A stretch of DNA of 48,286 nucleotides. It comes from UMGS621 sp964468815 (GTDB lineage Bacteria; Bacillota; Clostridia; Christensenellales; Borkfalkiaceae). A program made the translations under genes and the position numbers. Of this stretch, positions 1 through 8,323 are shown piece by piece. Under the pieces are notes generated by a model that ran no database searches, was not told where the DNA came from, and saw nothing but the letters and a program-made list of their open reading frames with translations. The DNA lies in contig CAYXWN010000012.1 in assembly GCA_964468815.1 (NCBI GenBank), positions 1-48,286 of the forward strand, given 5' to 3'. Every line of letters starts with the position of its first letter. The stretch's first letter is position 1.

Positions 1-114
1 CAATGTTATTTTATAAAGTTGCCGTGTTTATCTCGTTTTTGTGTTAAATAGTGGTCGGAGCGTTTTGTTGCGACTTTTTTCGTTTTGACGACAATAGCCG
101 CAACCCCTTTAAGA

Positions 115-150
115 CAAAAATAGAGCCGCGTGTTTAAACGCGACTCTCTA
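115..150 (-). terminator. Intrinsic terminator after tRNA-Ser
   Basis: On the minus strand AGAGTCGCG and ACGCGGCTCT form a GC-rich stem followed by ATTTTTG. It starts at the 3' end of the tRNA gene, so it should end the tRNA transcript. Confidence 0.8.
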
Positions 151-238
151 TGGCGGAGAGGACAGGATTTGAACCTGCGGTGCCTTTCAGCACACGACCT
201 TTCCAAGATCGCACTATAGACCTCTCTGACACCTCTCC
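151..238 (-). tRNA. tRNA-Ser (anticodon GGA)
   Basis: Read on the minus strand this is an 88-nt class II tRNA including an encoded CCA end. The acceptor stem pairs GGAGAGG with CCTCTCC, the anticodon loop reads CTTGGAAAG (GGA, decoding UCC/UCU), and the T arm carries GGTTCAAATCC. The long variable arm between the anticodon arm and T arm is typical of tRNA-Ser. A terminator follows directly. An open frame that crosses the gene on this strand is not a protein gene. Confidence 0.96.
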
Positions 239-383
239 GTCTATTAAACGCTTTGCTTTCCTCAAAACGCTATCTTATTATATAATATTTAGATAAAAAA
301 ATCAAGAACTTTTTCTATATTTCTTGTTTTATTTTTTTATTTGTGCTAATATAATAACAAGAATCTTCATAGGAGGAAGAAAC

Positions 384-620
384 ATGGCAAAAAATTCCTT
401 GATCGCTTGGGTAGACGAACTGCCTTGGATCGTAAAAATCGTTTTCTGTATTCCGCTTTTAGATATCATCTGGGCGATTTACCGCATTATTAAAGGCGCA
501 ACCGAAAATAATCTGTTACTTTTAATCGTCGGTATTCTTTGGATCGTTCCCGGCTCGGTCGTTTGCTGGATTATTGATTTGGTTTCGACGATCCTTTTCA
601 GCAAACCTATTTTATCTTAA
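384..620 (+). CDS. Small two-helix membrane protein, unknown function
   Basis: I do not recognise a family. The protein has 78 residues. The ATG at 384 is chosen because AGGAGGA lies 7 bases upstream; a longer frame from 324 would run through this ribosome binding site. Two hydrophobic stretches are visible, roughly residues 15-33 and 43-68, separated by a short polar loop (KGATENN), so a small inner-membrane protein with two helices is likely. It stands alone between the divergent tRNA gene and its own strong terminator, suggesting a single-gene transcript. The AT-rich sequence before it contains TATAAT-like elements, but no convincing -35 box with normal spacing. Confidence 0.75.
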   Translation: MAKNSLIAWVDELPWIVKIVFCIPLLDIIWAIYRIIKGATENNLLLLIVGILWIVPGSVVCWIIDLVSTILFSKPILS

Positions 621-639
621 CTCAAAAACATACCGATTA

Positions 640-687
640 ATATCCCCCTCTAAAAGTTTGTTTAACTTTTGAAGGGGGATATTTTTC
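640..687 (+). terminator. Strong intrinsic terminator
   Basis: TATCCCCCTCTAAAAGTT and AACTTTTGAAGGGGGATA form a long, nearly perfect stem followed by TTTTTC. It ends the small membrane protein transcript. Confidence 0.88.
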
Positions 688-786
688 TACTTCACTAACG
701 GCTTTTCAAAATAAATTACCGTCCCTACTCTCCTTACACTTAAAATTTTTAACGCCGCCGAACATTGCCGACGACGTTTCAAGATA

Positions 787-821
787 AAAAATAAGTTCCG
801 TGCGGTACGGAACTTATTCAT
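787..821 (-). terminator. Terminator after SGNH esterase gene
   Basis: AATAAGTTCCG and CGGAACTTATT form a near-perfect hairpin. On the minus strand it is followed by TTTTTTATC, so it fits the end of the esterase transcript; it may work in both directions. Confidence 0.8.
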
Positions 822-874
822 AAATTTAGTATTTTTTCTAAACGCTGCGCTTTACCGACCGTGCGTGACGGTTT

Positions 875-1471
875 TTATTTACAGCATGCTTGAATTGCTT
901 GCGCAACGTGGTTCGCGATCAACTTCTGCCCCTCTACGTCCGGATGAACGCCGTCGGGAGAGAGATTCTCCCATGCCGTGTGCATGCAAGCCTCTGCAAA
1001 GAGTCCGTCCAGCGGAATCAACGCGTCCGCATACGTAACAGCGGCACTCCGAACCTCTTGAATGATTTCGGCAAGGTTGCGCCGCCAATGACACTTATCG
1101 GGCGCAGGAAGCAAATACGGCTCTAACAGAATCAATTTTCCCTTGGGATTATCCCGTTTCAACCGTGTCAACAGTTCGGTAAGATTTTTCCGAAACTCCG
1201 CAGGCGACATATAGAGATTACTGTCGAAGCCGCGCCATACGTCGTTGATTCCGATCAACAACACGACGACGTCCGCATTGATTGCTTGGAAATCACGCTC
1301 GTAACGATCCAACAAATCAATACTGCGGTTTCCGGATATTCCTAAATTGATATACTCGTGCTCGTTTCCTAACGTTTGGGCGACGAATCGGGTATAGCCC
1401 GATAAATTATGCGGATCACTCCGATCTCTTTCCGCATCCGTGATGCTGTCCCCTTGAAATAAAATTCTCAT
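875..1471 (-). CDS. SGNH/GDSL-family esterase
   Basis: Predicted hydrolase of ester bonds, of the type found in carbohydrate acetylesterases; the substrate is unknown. All four SGNH blocks are visible: the nucleophile serine in QGDSIT (Ser9), the glycine in GISGN (about 45-48), the asparagine in GIND (Asn76) and the acid/base pair in DGVHP (Asp173, His176). There is no signal peptide, so it is probably cytoplasmic. The start at 1471 (198 residues) is preferred because GGGAGGT lies 6 bases upstream; a longer frame to 1510 would include that site. It has its own near-consensus promoter upstream and a terminator downstream, so it is likely expressed apart from the sirtuin gene. Confidence 0.88.
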   Translation of the reverse strand: MRILFQGDSITDAERDRSDPHNLSGYTRFVAQTLGNEHEYINLGISGNRSIDLLDRYERDFQAINADVVVLLIGINDVWRGFDSNLYMSPAEFRKNLTELLTRLKRDNPKGKLILLEPYLLPAPDKCHWRRNLAEIIQEVRSAAVTYADALIPLDGLFAEACMHTAWENLSPDGVHPDVEGQKLIANHVAQAIQACCK

Positions 1472-1526
1472 AATATACCTCCCGACCGAAACGCGTTCCG
1501 CGCGTTTCAACCTTTTTTACATCTTT

Positions 1527-1555
1527 ATTATATTACGAATAAACAACGTTGTCAA
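1527..1555 (-). promoter_or_regulatory. Sigma-A promoter of SGNH esterase gene
   Basis: Minus strand: TTGACA, 17-bp spacer, TATAAT, both boxes perfect. The predicted transcript would have a leader of about 50 nt. Confidence 0.85.
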
Positions 1556-1611
1556 TCAAAACAAAATCAAATTCGATCCGCCTTTTATCATCATAAAAAA
1601 CGTCTCGCATC

Positions 1612-2343
1612 CTATTCTTCTGCCACTTGCAACGTGCGAACGACGTTCTCTACGCCGTCGCGGAAAATCAACTCGGCATATGCAGACGACGCCGTTTCCC
1701 CTTTGTTGATCAAAACGCGATTGCCGCGCGCATAAGAAATAAAACTCGCCGCCGGCTGAACGGCAAGCGAAGTGCCGACGATCATCAACAAATCGCTTTC
1801 TTTAATCGCGTTTATCGCCTGCGTAATCACGTCGTAATCTAAGGATTCCTCGTACAGAACGACGTCCGGACGAATGATCCCGCCGCACGCGCAATGCGGA
1901 ATTTCCTCAGAAGCAATGATTTCGTTCAAGTTATAACGCTTTCCGCACCGCATACAATAATTGCGATACACGCTGCCGTGCAATTCCAATACTCTCGTAC
2001 TGCCTGCCTTTTGATGCAAGCCGTCAATATTCTGCGTAACGACGATTACTTGCTTTCCCCTTTTTTCAAGTTCGGCAAAATAGCAATGCGCGACGTTCGG
2101 TTGCGCATTCGGATAAACCATCTTTTCCCGATAAAAGCGGTAAAATTCGCTCGGATACCGCATAAAAAAGGTATGAGACACGATCTGTTCGGGCGTATAG
2201 CCGCGCATGCCGTTTCCGCGATACAAGCCGTCAGACGAACGAAAATCGGGAATTCCGCTCGGAACACTAACCCCTGCGCCCGTAAAGAGAACGATTTTTT
2301 CCGCCTCTTCGATCATGCTTTTTAACCGTTTGATTTCTTCCAT
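1612..2343 (-). CDS. cobB: NAD-dependent protein deacylase, sirtuin family
   Basis: Class III deacylase that removes acyl groups from lysine using NAD+, releasing nicotinamide and O-acyl-ADP-ribose. The 243-residue protein has the usual length for bacterial SIR2. NAD-binding motifs are TGAGVSVPSGIPDFRS (21-36) and TQNIDGLH (103-110). The catalytic histidine is His122 in LHGS. Four zinc-ligand cysteines are present as CMRC (130, 133) and CAC (151, 153). The ATG start has AAGGAG 8 bases upstream. It follows the rny terminator and so is probably a separate unit. Deacetylase versus desuccinylase specificity cannot be judged with confidence. Confidence 0.93.
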   Translation of the reverse strand: MEEIKRLKSMIEEAEKIVLFTGAGVSVPSGIPDFRSSDGLYRGNGMRGYTPEQIVSHTFFMRYPSEFYRFYREKMVYPNAQPNVAHCYFAELEKRGKQVIVVTQNIDGLHQKAGSTRVLELHGSVYRNYCMRCGKRYNLNEIIASEEIPHCACGGIIRPDVVLYEESLDYDVITQAINAIKESDLLMIVGTSLAVQPAASFISYARGNRVLINKGETASSAYAELIFRDGVENVVRTLQVAEE

Positions 2344-2402
2344 CGTTTTCTCCTTTTTATTATCTTCTTATAACCCGTTGACCGATTAAGGGTATGGAGT
2401 AA

Positions 2403-2440
2403 AGAAAAGACCGACGCAATAGATAGCGCCGATCTTTTAT
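2403..2440 (-). terminator. Terminator after rny
   Basis: On the minus strand AAAGATCGGCGC and GCGTCGGTCTTT pair around an 8-nt loop, followed by TCTTT. It closes the ftsK-to-rny run. Confidence 0.8.
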
Positions 2441-2448
2441 TGTTTTTC

Positions 2449-4053
2449 TTATTTTGCATATTCGGTCGCGCGCCATTCGCGAATGACGTTGACCTTAATC
2501 TGCCCGGGATATTCCAACTCCGCTTCGATCTTCTTCGCGATATCCTTTGCGAGGAAGAGCGTTTGCGCGTCGTCCACTTGATCGGGCTTGACCATAACGC
2601 GGATTTCTCTACCTGCCTGAATGGCAAAGCACTTATCCACACCCTTAAAGCCCGTTCCGATTTCTTCCAACTTCTGCAAACGTTTGACGTAATTCGTCGT
2701 GGTTTCCCTTCTCGCGCCGGGACGTGCGCCCGAAATCGCGTCCGCCGCCTGTACGAGAACAGCCTCGATAGTCTTAGGTTCTACGTCGCCGTGGTGCGCC
2801 TGAATACAATTGATGACGTGAGCGTTTTCCTTGTACTTTTTGGCTAGATCAACGCCGATCTGAATGTGCGTTCCCTCAACCTCGTGATCTACCGCTTTAC
2901 CGATATCGTGCAATAATCCGCCGCGCTTGGCGAGATTGACGTCCACGCCTAACTCCGCAGCCATCATTCCGGCAAGGTGCGAAACCTCGATGGAGTGTTT
3001 CAACACGTTCTGCCCGTAACTCGTACGGAATTTCAATCTGCCCAAAATCTTGATCAACTCGGGGTGCAAACCGAAGATCCCACATTCAAACATCGCGTTA
3101 TCTCCCGCTTCTTTAATCTGTTGATCAAGTTCCTTTCTTACTTTCTCTACCGTTTCTTCGATGCGAGCCGGGTGGATTCTGCCGTCTTGAATGAGTTTTT
3201 CAAGCGCGACGCGAGCGATTTCTCTTCTGACCGGATCAAAACCCGAACAGATTACAACCTCGGGGGTATCGTCTATAATCAACTCGATTCCCGTCGCATT
3301 TTCTAAGGTGCGGATATTTCTGCCCTCTCTTCCGATAATGCGCGCTTTCATATCGTCGCTCGGAAGAGGAACGACCGAAACGGTAATTTCGGACGCCTGC
3401 TCGGTGGAGCATTTTTGAATGGCAAGACTGATAATCTCTTTTGCCTTGCGTCCTGCTTCTTCTTTGGCTTCCGTCTCAATGTTGCGGACCATGCCTGCGG
3501 CTTCCTTGCGCGCGTCCTCTTCGATCGCCGCAACGAGTTCGCGTTTTGCCTCTTCTCTGCTCATCTGAGAAACCTTTTCGATCTCGACGAGCATTCTCTC
3601 GTGTTGGTGAGAAATCTCCGCAAGCTTTTTCTGCATTTCGGAATCTCTCTGCTGCAATTTTTGTTGCTGTTTGTTCAAATCTTCGTTCCGCTTCACGAGA
3701 GCGTCTTCCTTTTTATCCAGAGATTCTTCTTTCTGAATCAAACGGTTTTCCGTTCTGGCGAGTTCGGCGCGCTTTTCTTTCGATTCGCGCTCAAAATCGT
3801 TGCGAAGTTTCAGTTCCTGTTCTTTCGCCTCTAAAATCGCTTCTTTTTTCAGTGTTTTTCCTTCCGCTCGCGCTTCGTCGAGCATCTTTCCAACAACTTG
3901 ATTGATTTCACCGACTTTTTTTTCGTAAGACTTCTTGTGGAACAAAAGCCCTAAGGCGATGCCGCCTGCAAGGGCTACGACAAACGCCGCTGCGGCGATT
4001 CCGATCGTTCCACCGGTGCTTATTAAGAACAGGGAGCCAAATACGTTAGCCAT
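2449..4053 (-). CDS. rny: Ribonuclease Y
   Basis: Membrane-anchored endoribonuclease that starts mRNA decay in Firmicutes. The 534-residue protein shows an N-terminal transmembrane helix (about 8-37), a long charged coiled coil (about 40-205), a KH RNA-binding domain containing the GREGRNIRTLE loop (about 225-290) and an HD domain with the metal-binding pair in LLHDIGKA (about 381-388). The start at 4053 has AGGAGG 6 bases upstream; the extension to 4071 would overlap that site. It lies downstream of recA, a common order in Clostridia, but has its own promoter in the recA-rny gap. Length and domain order match the family. Confidence 0.96.
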   Translation of the reverse strand: MANVFGSLFLISTGGTIGIAAAAFVVALAGGIALGLLFHKKSYEKKVGEINQVVGKMLDEARAEGKTLKKEAILEAKEQELKLRNDFERESKEKRAELARTENRLIQKEESLDKKEDALVKRNEDLNKQQQKLQQRDSEMQKKLAEISHQHERMLVEIEKVSQMSREEAKRELVAAIEEDARKEAAGMVRNIETEAKEEAGRKAKEIISLAIQKCSTEQASEITVSVVPLPSDDMKARIIGREGRNIRTLENATGIELIIDDTPEVVICSGFDPVRREIARVALEKLIQDGRIHPARIEETVEKVRKELDQQIKEAGDNAMFECGIFGLHPELIKILGRLKFRTSYGQNVLKHSIEVSHLAGMMAAELGVDVNLAKRGGLLHDIGKAVDHEVEGTHIQIGVDLAKKYKENAHVINCIQAHHGDVEPKTIEAVLVQAADAISGARPGARRETTTNYVKRLQKLEEIGTGFKGVDKCFAIQAGREIRVMVKPDQVDDAQTLFLAKDIAKKIEAELEYPGQIKVNVIREWRATEYAK

Positions 4054-4116
4054 AAATATGCCTCCTGTCAAGTATAATTACAAAATCTTGTCAAAAATTT
4101 TGCCTTTATACCATAT

Positions 4117-4145
4117 ATTGTAGTATAATTCCACCCAAATGTCAA
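4117..4145 (-). promoter_or_regulatory. Promoter of rny
   Basis: Minus strand: TTGACA, 17-bp spacer, TACAAT, lying just after the recA stop. A second TTGACA-containing stretch with the same internal TTATAC spacing lies 60-70 bp downstream, so the exact start point is uncertain. Confidence 0.6.
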
Positions 4146-4165
4146 ATAAACCGAATGGATTTCGT

Positions 4166-5173
4166 TTAATTCGCTTTGTTTTTCTTCTCTTGTACAGCCG
4201 TTTTGATCTTTTCTTCGATCTCTTTCGCCACTTCGGGGTTTGCTTTCAAATATTCGCGTGCCTTATCTCTTCCCTGCGCGATCTTTTCGTCGTTATAGGA
4301 AATCCATGCGCCGCTCTTTTTGACGATCTCGTATTGAATACCGAGATCCAAGATGCATCCCTCGCGAGAAATGCCCTCGCCGTAAATAATATCGAACTCA
4401 GCCGTCCGGAAAGGAGGCGCAAGTTTGTTCTTGACGACCTTTGCTTTTGTGTGGTTTCCGAACTGACCGTCCGTATCTTTCAAAACGTCGCCGCGACGAA
4501 CGTCGATCCGTACGGAAGCGTAAAATTTAAGCGCTTTTCCGCCCGGCGTTACTTCGGGGTTGCCGAACATGATTCCCACCTTTTCACGCAACTGGTTGAT
4601 AAAAATAACGCAAGTCTTGCTCTTATTGGTGATTCCGGCGAGTTTCCGAAGTGCCTGACTCATCAAACGCGCTTGCAAACCGACGTGAGAATCGCCCATT
4701 TCACCTTCGATTTCCGCCTTAGGCGTGAGGGCTGCAACCGAGTCGATGACAATTAAATCAATCGCGCCGCTGCGAACCAAGTGATCGGTGATATCCAACG
4801 CCTGCTCGCCCGTATCCGGTTGCGATACGTAGAGATTATCCAAATCAACGCCCAAATTCTTCGCATATACGGGATCGAGCGCGTGCTCCGCGTCGATAAA
4901 CGCCGCGATTCCCCCCATTTTCTGCGTTTCCGCAATCGCGTGCAAAGCAACCGTTGTCTTTCCGGACGACTCCGGACCGTAAATCTCGATCATTCTTCCG
5001 CGCGGTAAACCGCCGATTTCCAACGCGAGATCAAGCGCAAGACAGCCGGTCGGAATCACTTCGATACTCGTATCGCCAGCATCCTGCCCGAGCTTCATGA
5101 TCGCTCCCTTGCCGTACTGCTTTTCAATTTGCACCAAGACACTTTCAAGTGCCTTTGCTTTTCCTTCTTCCAT
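4166..5173 (-). CDS. recA: Recombinase RecA
   Basis: ATP-dependent strand-exchange protein of homologous recombination and SOS co-protease. The 335 residues are close to the family norm. The Walker A motif GPESSGKT is at 66-73, the Walker B region is LIVIDSVAAL, and the loop-L2 region (NQLREKVGIMFGNPE) is intact. The short acidic/basic C-terminal tail is usual. It follows cinA by 47 bp in the same direction, the classic cinA-recA arrangement. The ribosome binding site is modest (AGAGAGG). No separate promoter or LexA-type box was recognised in the short gap. Confidence 0.97.
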   Translation of the reverse strand: MEEGKAKALESVLVQIEKQYGKGAIMKLGQDAGDTSIEVIPTGCLALDLALEIGGLPRGRMIEIYGPESSGKTTVALHAIAETQKMGGIAAFIDAEHALDPVYAKNLGVDLDNLYVSQPDTGEQALDITDHLVRSGAIDLIVIDSVAALTPKAEIEGEMGDSHVGLQARLMSQALRKLAGITNKSKTCVIFINQLREKVGIMFGNPEVTPGGKALKFYASVRIDVRRGDVLKDTDGQFGNHTKAKVVKNKLAPPFRTAEFDIIYGEGISREGCILDLGIQYEIVKKSGAWISYNDEKIAQGRDKAREYLKANPEVAKEIEEKIKTAVQEKKNKAN

Positions 5174-5220
5174 AAAAAACCTCTCTAAATGTAAATGTAT
5201 TTGAAAAAAATTTCCGTAAG

Positions 5221-6432
5221 TTATGCGTCCGATGCGCGAACAAGTTGAACCGCAAGATACAGCGCAGCCGTTTTTGCGCGTTCGGTAATCTCCTCTCGCG
5301 TGCCGCGAAAGTTAAACTTATGAATATGAATTCCCTCTGTTGTGCCGACCGCGATATAACAAAGTCCGACCGGCTTTTCGGTATCGTCCGAAGCGGGTCC
5401 GGCAATTCCCGTCGTAGCGACGGCGTAATCGGCGTGATCTAACAGCCCCAACGCCATTTCGTAAGCGGTTTCGCGACTGACCGCGCCGTGCTCTTTTAAC
5501 GTATCGCGCGAAACGCGCAACCGAACTTCTTTCGCCGCGTTGCTGTACGCGACGATCCCCTCGTGAAAAACCGCGCTCGCTCCCGGAACGGAGATCACTG
5601 CGGACGCGATTCTTCCTGCCGTAAAGGATTCCGCCGTCGAAAGAACACCTCTTCTTAACGACAGTAAATTAAAAAGCTGTTCTTGGAGCGAAATATCCGT
5701 TTCCGCATAGATTTTCCCCTTTAACTGCACCGCGAGATAACGAAAGGCGTTATCCACAGCCGTTTTGGACGCGGCTTCATCGTAAAACATTCTGAGCGTG
5801 ATATCGCCGTAGCGTTCGGCAACGTTAAACCGCATCGTATTGCCTGAAAGCGCGCGCGCATAATCCAAATGACGGTTAAGTTCGCTTTCTTTTACGCCCC
5901 AAAGTTTCCACGTTTCGATTTCAAATTTATTCTCGTCCTTATCCCGTATATACGGAAGCGCGTAGGCGGACGCTATGCTTTCCGCTTGTTCGGCGTTTGC
6001 CGGAAGCACCACAACGCAAACGTCGTCCGTTTCCAACAAATACCCCTGACGCGCCCCTAAGGCGTTCGGAAACACTACAGCCCCCTCGGGCAACAGCGCG
6101 TATTCCCCCACAAAGTCCGTTTTATTGACTTGATTGAACGCGTCGACGAATTTCTTTGCGGTCGAATTCTGTTCCAACTCGATCCCGAAAACACGCGCGA
6201 TACAATCGTTTACGTTGAAATTCACCTCGTCCCCGTCCGCTATCACGACGTAATCGAAAAGATCTTTCGCTTCCCCTAACTGCTTCAAAAAAGACAGTTC
6301 GTCGTCCGGCGAAATCCTTCTTACCTCGTCAAAATACACGCCTTTCGATCCGAACAGCCCTGTAATCCGTTCGACGTACGAACTGTTCCACGGAAGCGAC
6401 GGACGGTGAAAAGCGAACAAAACGGTCTTCAT
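5221..6432 (-). CDS. cinA: CinA-family protein: degenerate N-domain plus PncC amidase domain
   Basis: The C-terminal domain (about 260-403) is a good nicotinamide-nucleotide amidase (PncC) domain with STAESFTAGRIAS, HGAVSRETA, ATTGIAGP and KPVGLCYIAV. It would deamidate NMN to nicotinate mononucleotide in pyridine-nucleotide recycling. The first 250 residues sit where CinA proteins carry a MoaB/COG1058 domain, and FPNALGARQGYLL aligns by eye with the usual NPxGTAPGF segment. However, the GTELLLG and GGLGPT signatures are absent (the start reads MKTVLFAFHRP), so the N-domain has diverged and may have lost ADP-ribose pyrophosphatase activity. It overlaps pgsA by 4 bp and precedes recA. Confidence 0.85.
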   Translation of the reverse strand: MKTVLFAFHRPSLPWNSSYVERITGLFGSKGVYFDEVRRISPDDELSFLKQLGEAKDLFDYVVIADGDEVNFNVNDCIARVFGIELEQNSTAKKFVDAFNQVNKTDFVGEYALLPEGAVVFPNALGARQGYLLETDDVCVVVLPANAEQAESIASAYALPYIRDKDENKFEIETWKLWGVKESELNRHLDYARALSGNTMRFNVAERYGDITLRMFYDEAASKTAVDNAFRYLAVQLKGKIYAETDISLQEQLFNLLSLRRGVLSTAESFTAGRIASAVISVPGASAVFHEGIVAYSNAAKEVRLRVSRDTLKEHGAVSRETAYEMALGLLDHADYAVATTGIAGPASDDTEKPVGLCYIAVGTTEGIHIHKFNFRGTREEITERAKTAALYLAVQLVRASDA

Positions 6433-7007
6433 TGACTATCCCTCAACACTTCTCTGTTTTTAACAACGTAGCCGACTCCCGACCAAATCGTCAAGACGGC
6501 GGCGATACAAAGAAGAACCAACCCTACGATATTCACGGGATTATGTGCGGCGGACTCGAACAGTCCGAAAAAATCGTACCCGACCAAGAGAACGACGATC
6601 GCGATATCCTGAAAAACGGTTTTAACTTTTCCCACTTTATCGGCGGCAAGTACCAAGCCGCGCGACGCCGCCACCATGCGGAAACCACTGACGATCAATT
6701 CACGAGCCAAAATCACCGCGACGGCAATAGAAAACAAGGGCGGAATCATTTTGGGAACGGTCAGCATCAAAATCAACGCGGTGGAAACCAATACTTTATC
6801 CGCGATCGGATCTAAAAACTTTCCGAGATTGGTGACCAGACCGTACTTACGCGCGATATGCCCGTCCAAAAAATCCGTTGCGGCCGCCAAGACGAATACG
6901 ATTGCCGCAATCAAATAATGATAGGGTATCACCGTCAAGAAAAACAACGCCATGAAAATCGGAATCATCAAGATTCGCAAAACAGTCAGTTTATTGGGTA
7001 AATTCAT
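6429..7007 (-). CDS. pgsA: CDP-diacylglycerol-glycerol-3-phosphate 3-phosphatidyltransferase
   Basis: Integral membrane enzyme making phosphatidylglycerol phosphate from CDP-diacylglycerol and glycerol-3-phosphate. The CDP-alcohol phosphotransferase signature is visible as DFLDGHIARKYG followed by GKFLDPIADK, giving the conserved D, DG, AR, G, D and D positions. Several hydrophobic helices follow. The 192-residue protein is of normal size. The start at 7005-7007 is chosen because GGAG lies upstream and the ATG overlaps the rimO stop as ATGA, implying translational coupling; its own 3' end overlaps cinA by 4 bp. Confidence 0.94.
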   Translation of the reverse strand: MNLPNKLTVLRILMIPIFMALFFLTVIPYHYLIAAIVFVLAAATDFLDGHIARKYGLVTNLGKFLDPIADKVLVSTALILMLTVPKMIPPLFSIAVAVILARELIVSGFRMVAASRGLVLAADKVGKVKTVFQDIAIVVLLVGYDFFGLFESAAHNPVNIVGLVLLCIAAVLTIWSGVGYVVKNREVLRDSQ

Positions 7008-8323
7008 ATCAATTCTCCGTAAAGGTCGTAATCGCCGCAATCGGTAATTTTTACGGCGACGCGTTCACCGACCGCAACCTCGCGCGCGGCGGTAAAGTAA
7101 ATTACGCCGTCTATTTCGGGGGCTTGCCGATCGCTTCTACCAACGTAAGAAAGCATGGACGAATCAAAACCCTCCGCAAGAACGGAAAGCGTTTTCCCGA
7201 CGACGGAACGGTTAATTTCCGCCGATACCCCCCTTTGAATCTCATACAATGCGCGCACCCTTTTTTCTTTGACGCGAGCAGAAATCTGCTCGGGCAAGCG
7301 AGCCGCCGCCGTACCGTCTTCCTTAGAGTAAGCGAAAAAGCCTGCGTTATCCAACTTCGCCTCTTTCAAAAACGCCGCAAGAACGCCGAATGCCTCTTCC
7401 GTTTCTCCGGGGAATCCGGCGATAAACGTGGAGCGAAGCGCGATCCCGGGAATTTCTCGCCGCAATTTCGCAAACAGCGCGAGCGATTCCGCCGCGTTCC
7501 CGGGACGATTCATTTTCTTCAAAATGCCGCCGTCCGCATGTTGCAAGGGAATATCCAAGTACTTCACGATCTTCGGATTATCGGCAATTTCGCGAATCAA
7601 CTCGTCCGTGATGCAATCGGGATAACAATACAAAAGGCGAACGCTTTCTACGTTTTCAAGCGCGGTCAACGCCCGTAAAAGCGCAGGCAGACGTTTTTCG
7701 CCGCAGAGATCTTCTCCGTAACGGGTAACGTCCTGCGCGACTAAAATCAATTCGGGAACGCGCCCCAACGCCTTTGCTTCGGCAATTAAGGCTTCTTCTG
7801 CGTTGGAACGGTATTTGCCGCGAATTTTGGGAATTAAACAATAGGTGCAATGATTGTTACAACCGTCCGCGATCTTCAAATACGCGTACGTAGAAGGCGT
7901 GGTTCTCACGCGCGGCGCGATAAAATCCGAATCGCCCTTTCCGACCGCATTAATCCGCCGCCCCGTACGGTAACTTTCCTCTAATAAGGACGGAAGCCGT
8001 TCGTAATCGGAAACGCCCAAGAAAATATCCGCTTCGGTAAGGTCGTTTTCCAACTCTCCGATAAACTTTTGCGGCAAACAGCCGGTCACCACGAGTTTTT
8101 CCAAGTTCCCCTCCGTACGCATGCGGTTGACGTTCAAGATCTCGTCGATCGCTTCCCGACGCGTATCCGTCAAAAACGCGCACGTGTTGACGACGACGAT
8201 CTGCGCCTCGCTTAAATCGTTCGTCAATTCCACGAGCGGCTCTAAAATGCCGAGCATCTTCTCGGTATCTACGCGATTTTTATCGCATCCCAAAGACACG
8301 ACGCCTAATTTCTTTTTTCTCAT
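7004..8323 (-). CDS. rimO: Ribosomal protein S12 methylthiotransferase RimO
   Basis: Radical-SAM enzyme that methylthiolates an aspartate of ribosomal protein S12. The 439 residues contain the N-terminal UPF0004 domain (starting KLGVVSLGCDKNRVDTE) with its cluster-binding cysteines, the radical-SAM cluster motif CNNHCTYC, and a C-terminal TRAM domain ending in DYDLYGE. The SLGCDKNxVD start is more typical of RimO than of MiaB. It overlaps ftsK upstream and pgsA downstream by 4 bp each (ATGA), so translation across ftsK-rimO-pgsA is probably coupled. Confidence 0.95.
   Translation of the reverse strand: MRKKKLGVVSLGCDKNRVDTEKMLGILEPLVELTNDLSEAQIVVVNTCAFLTDTRREAIDEILNVNRMRTEGNLEKLVVTGCLPQKFIGELENDLTEADIFLGVSDYERLPSLLEESYRTGRRINAVGKGDSDFIAPRVRTTPSTYAYLKIADGCNNHCTYCLIPKIRGKYRSNAEEALIAEAKALGRVPELILVAQDVTRYGEDLCGEKRLPALLRALTALENVESVRLLYCYPDCITDELIREIADNPKIVKYLDIPLQHADGGILKKMNRPGNAAESLALFAKLRREIPGIALRSTFIAGFPGETEEAFGVLAAFLKEAKLDNAGFFAYSKEDGTAAARLPEQISARVKEKRVRALYEIQRGVSAEINRSVVGKTLSVLAEGFDSSMLSYVGRSDRQAPEIDGVIYFTAAREVAVGERVAVKITDCGDYDLYGELI

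Noticed and set aside
6..206. 66-codon minus-strand protein
   Set aside because: Runs through the tRNA-Ser gene and its terminator.
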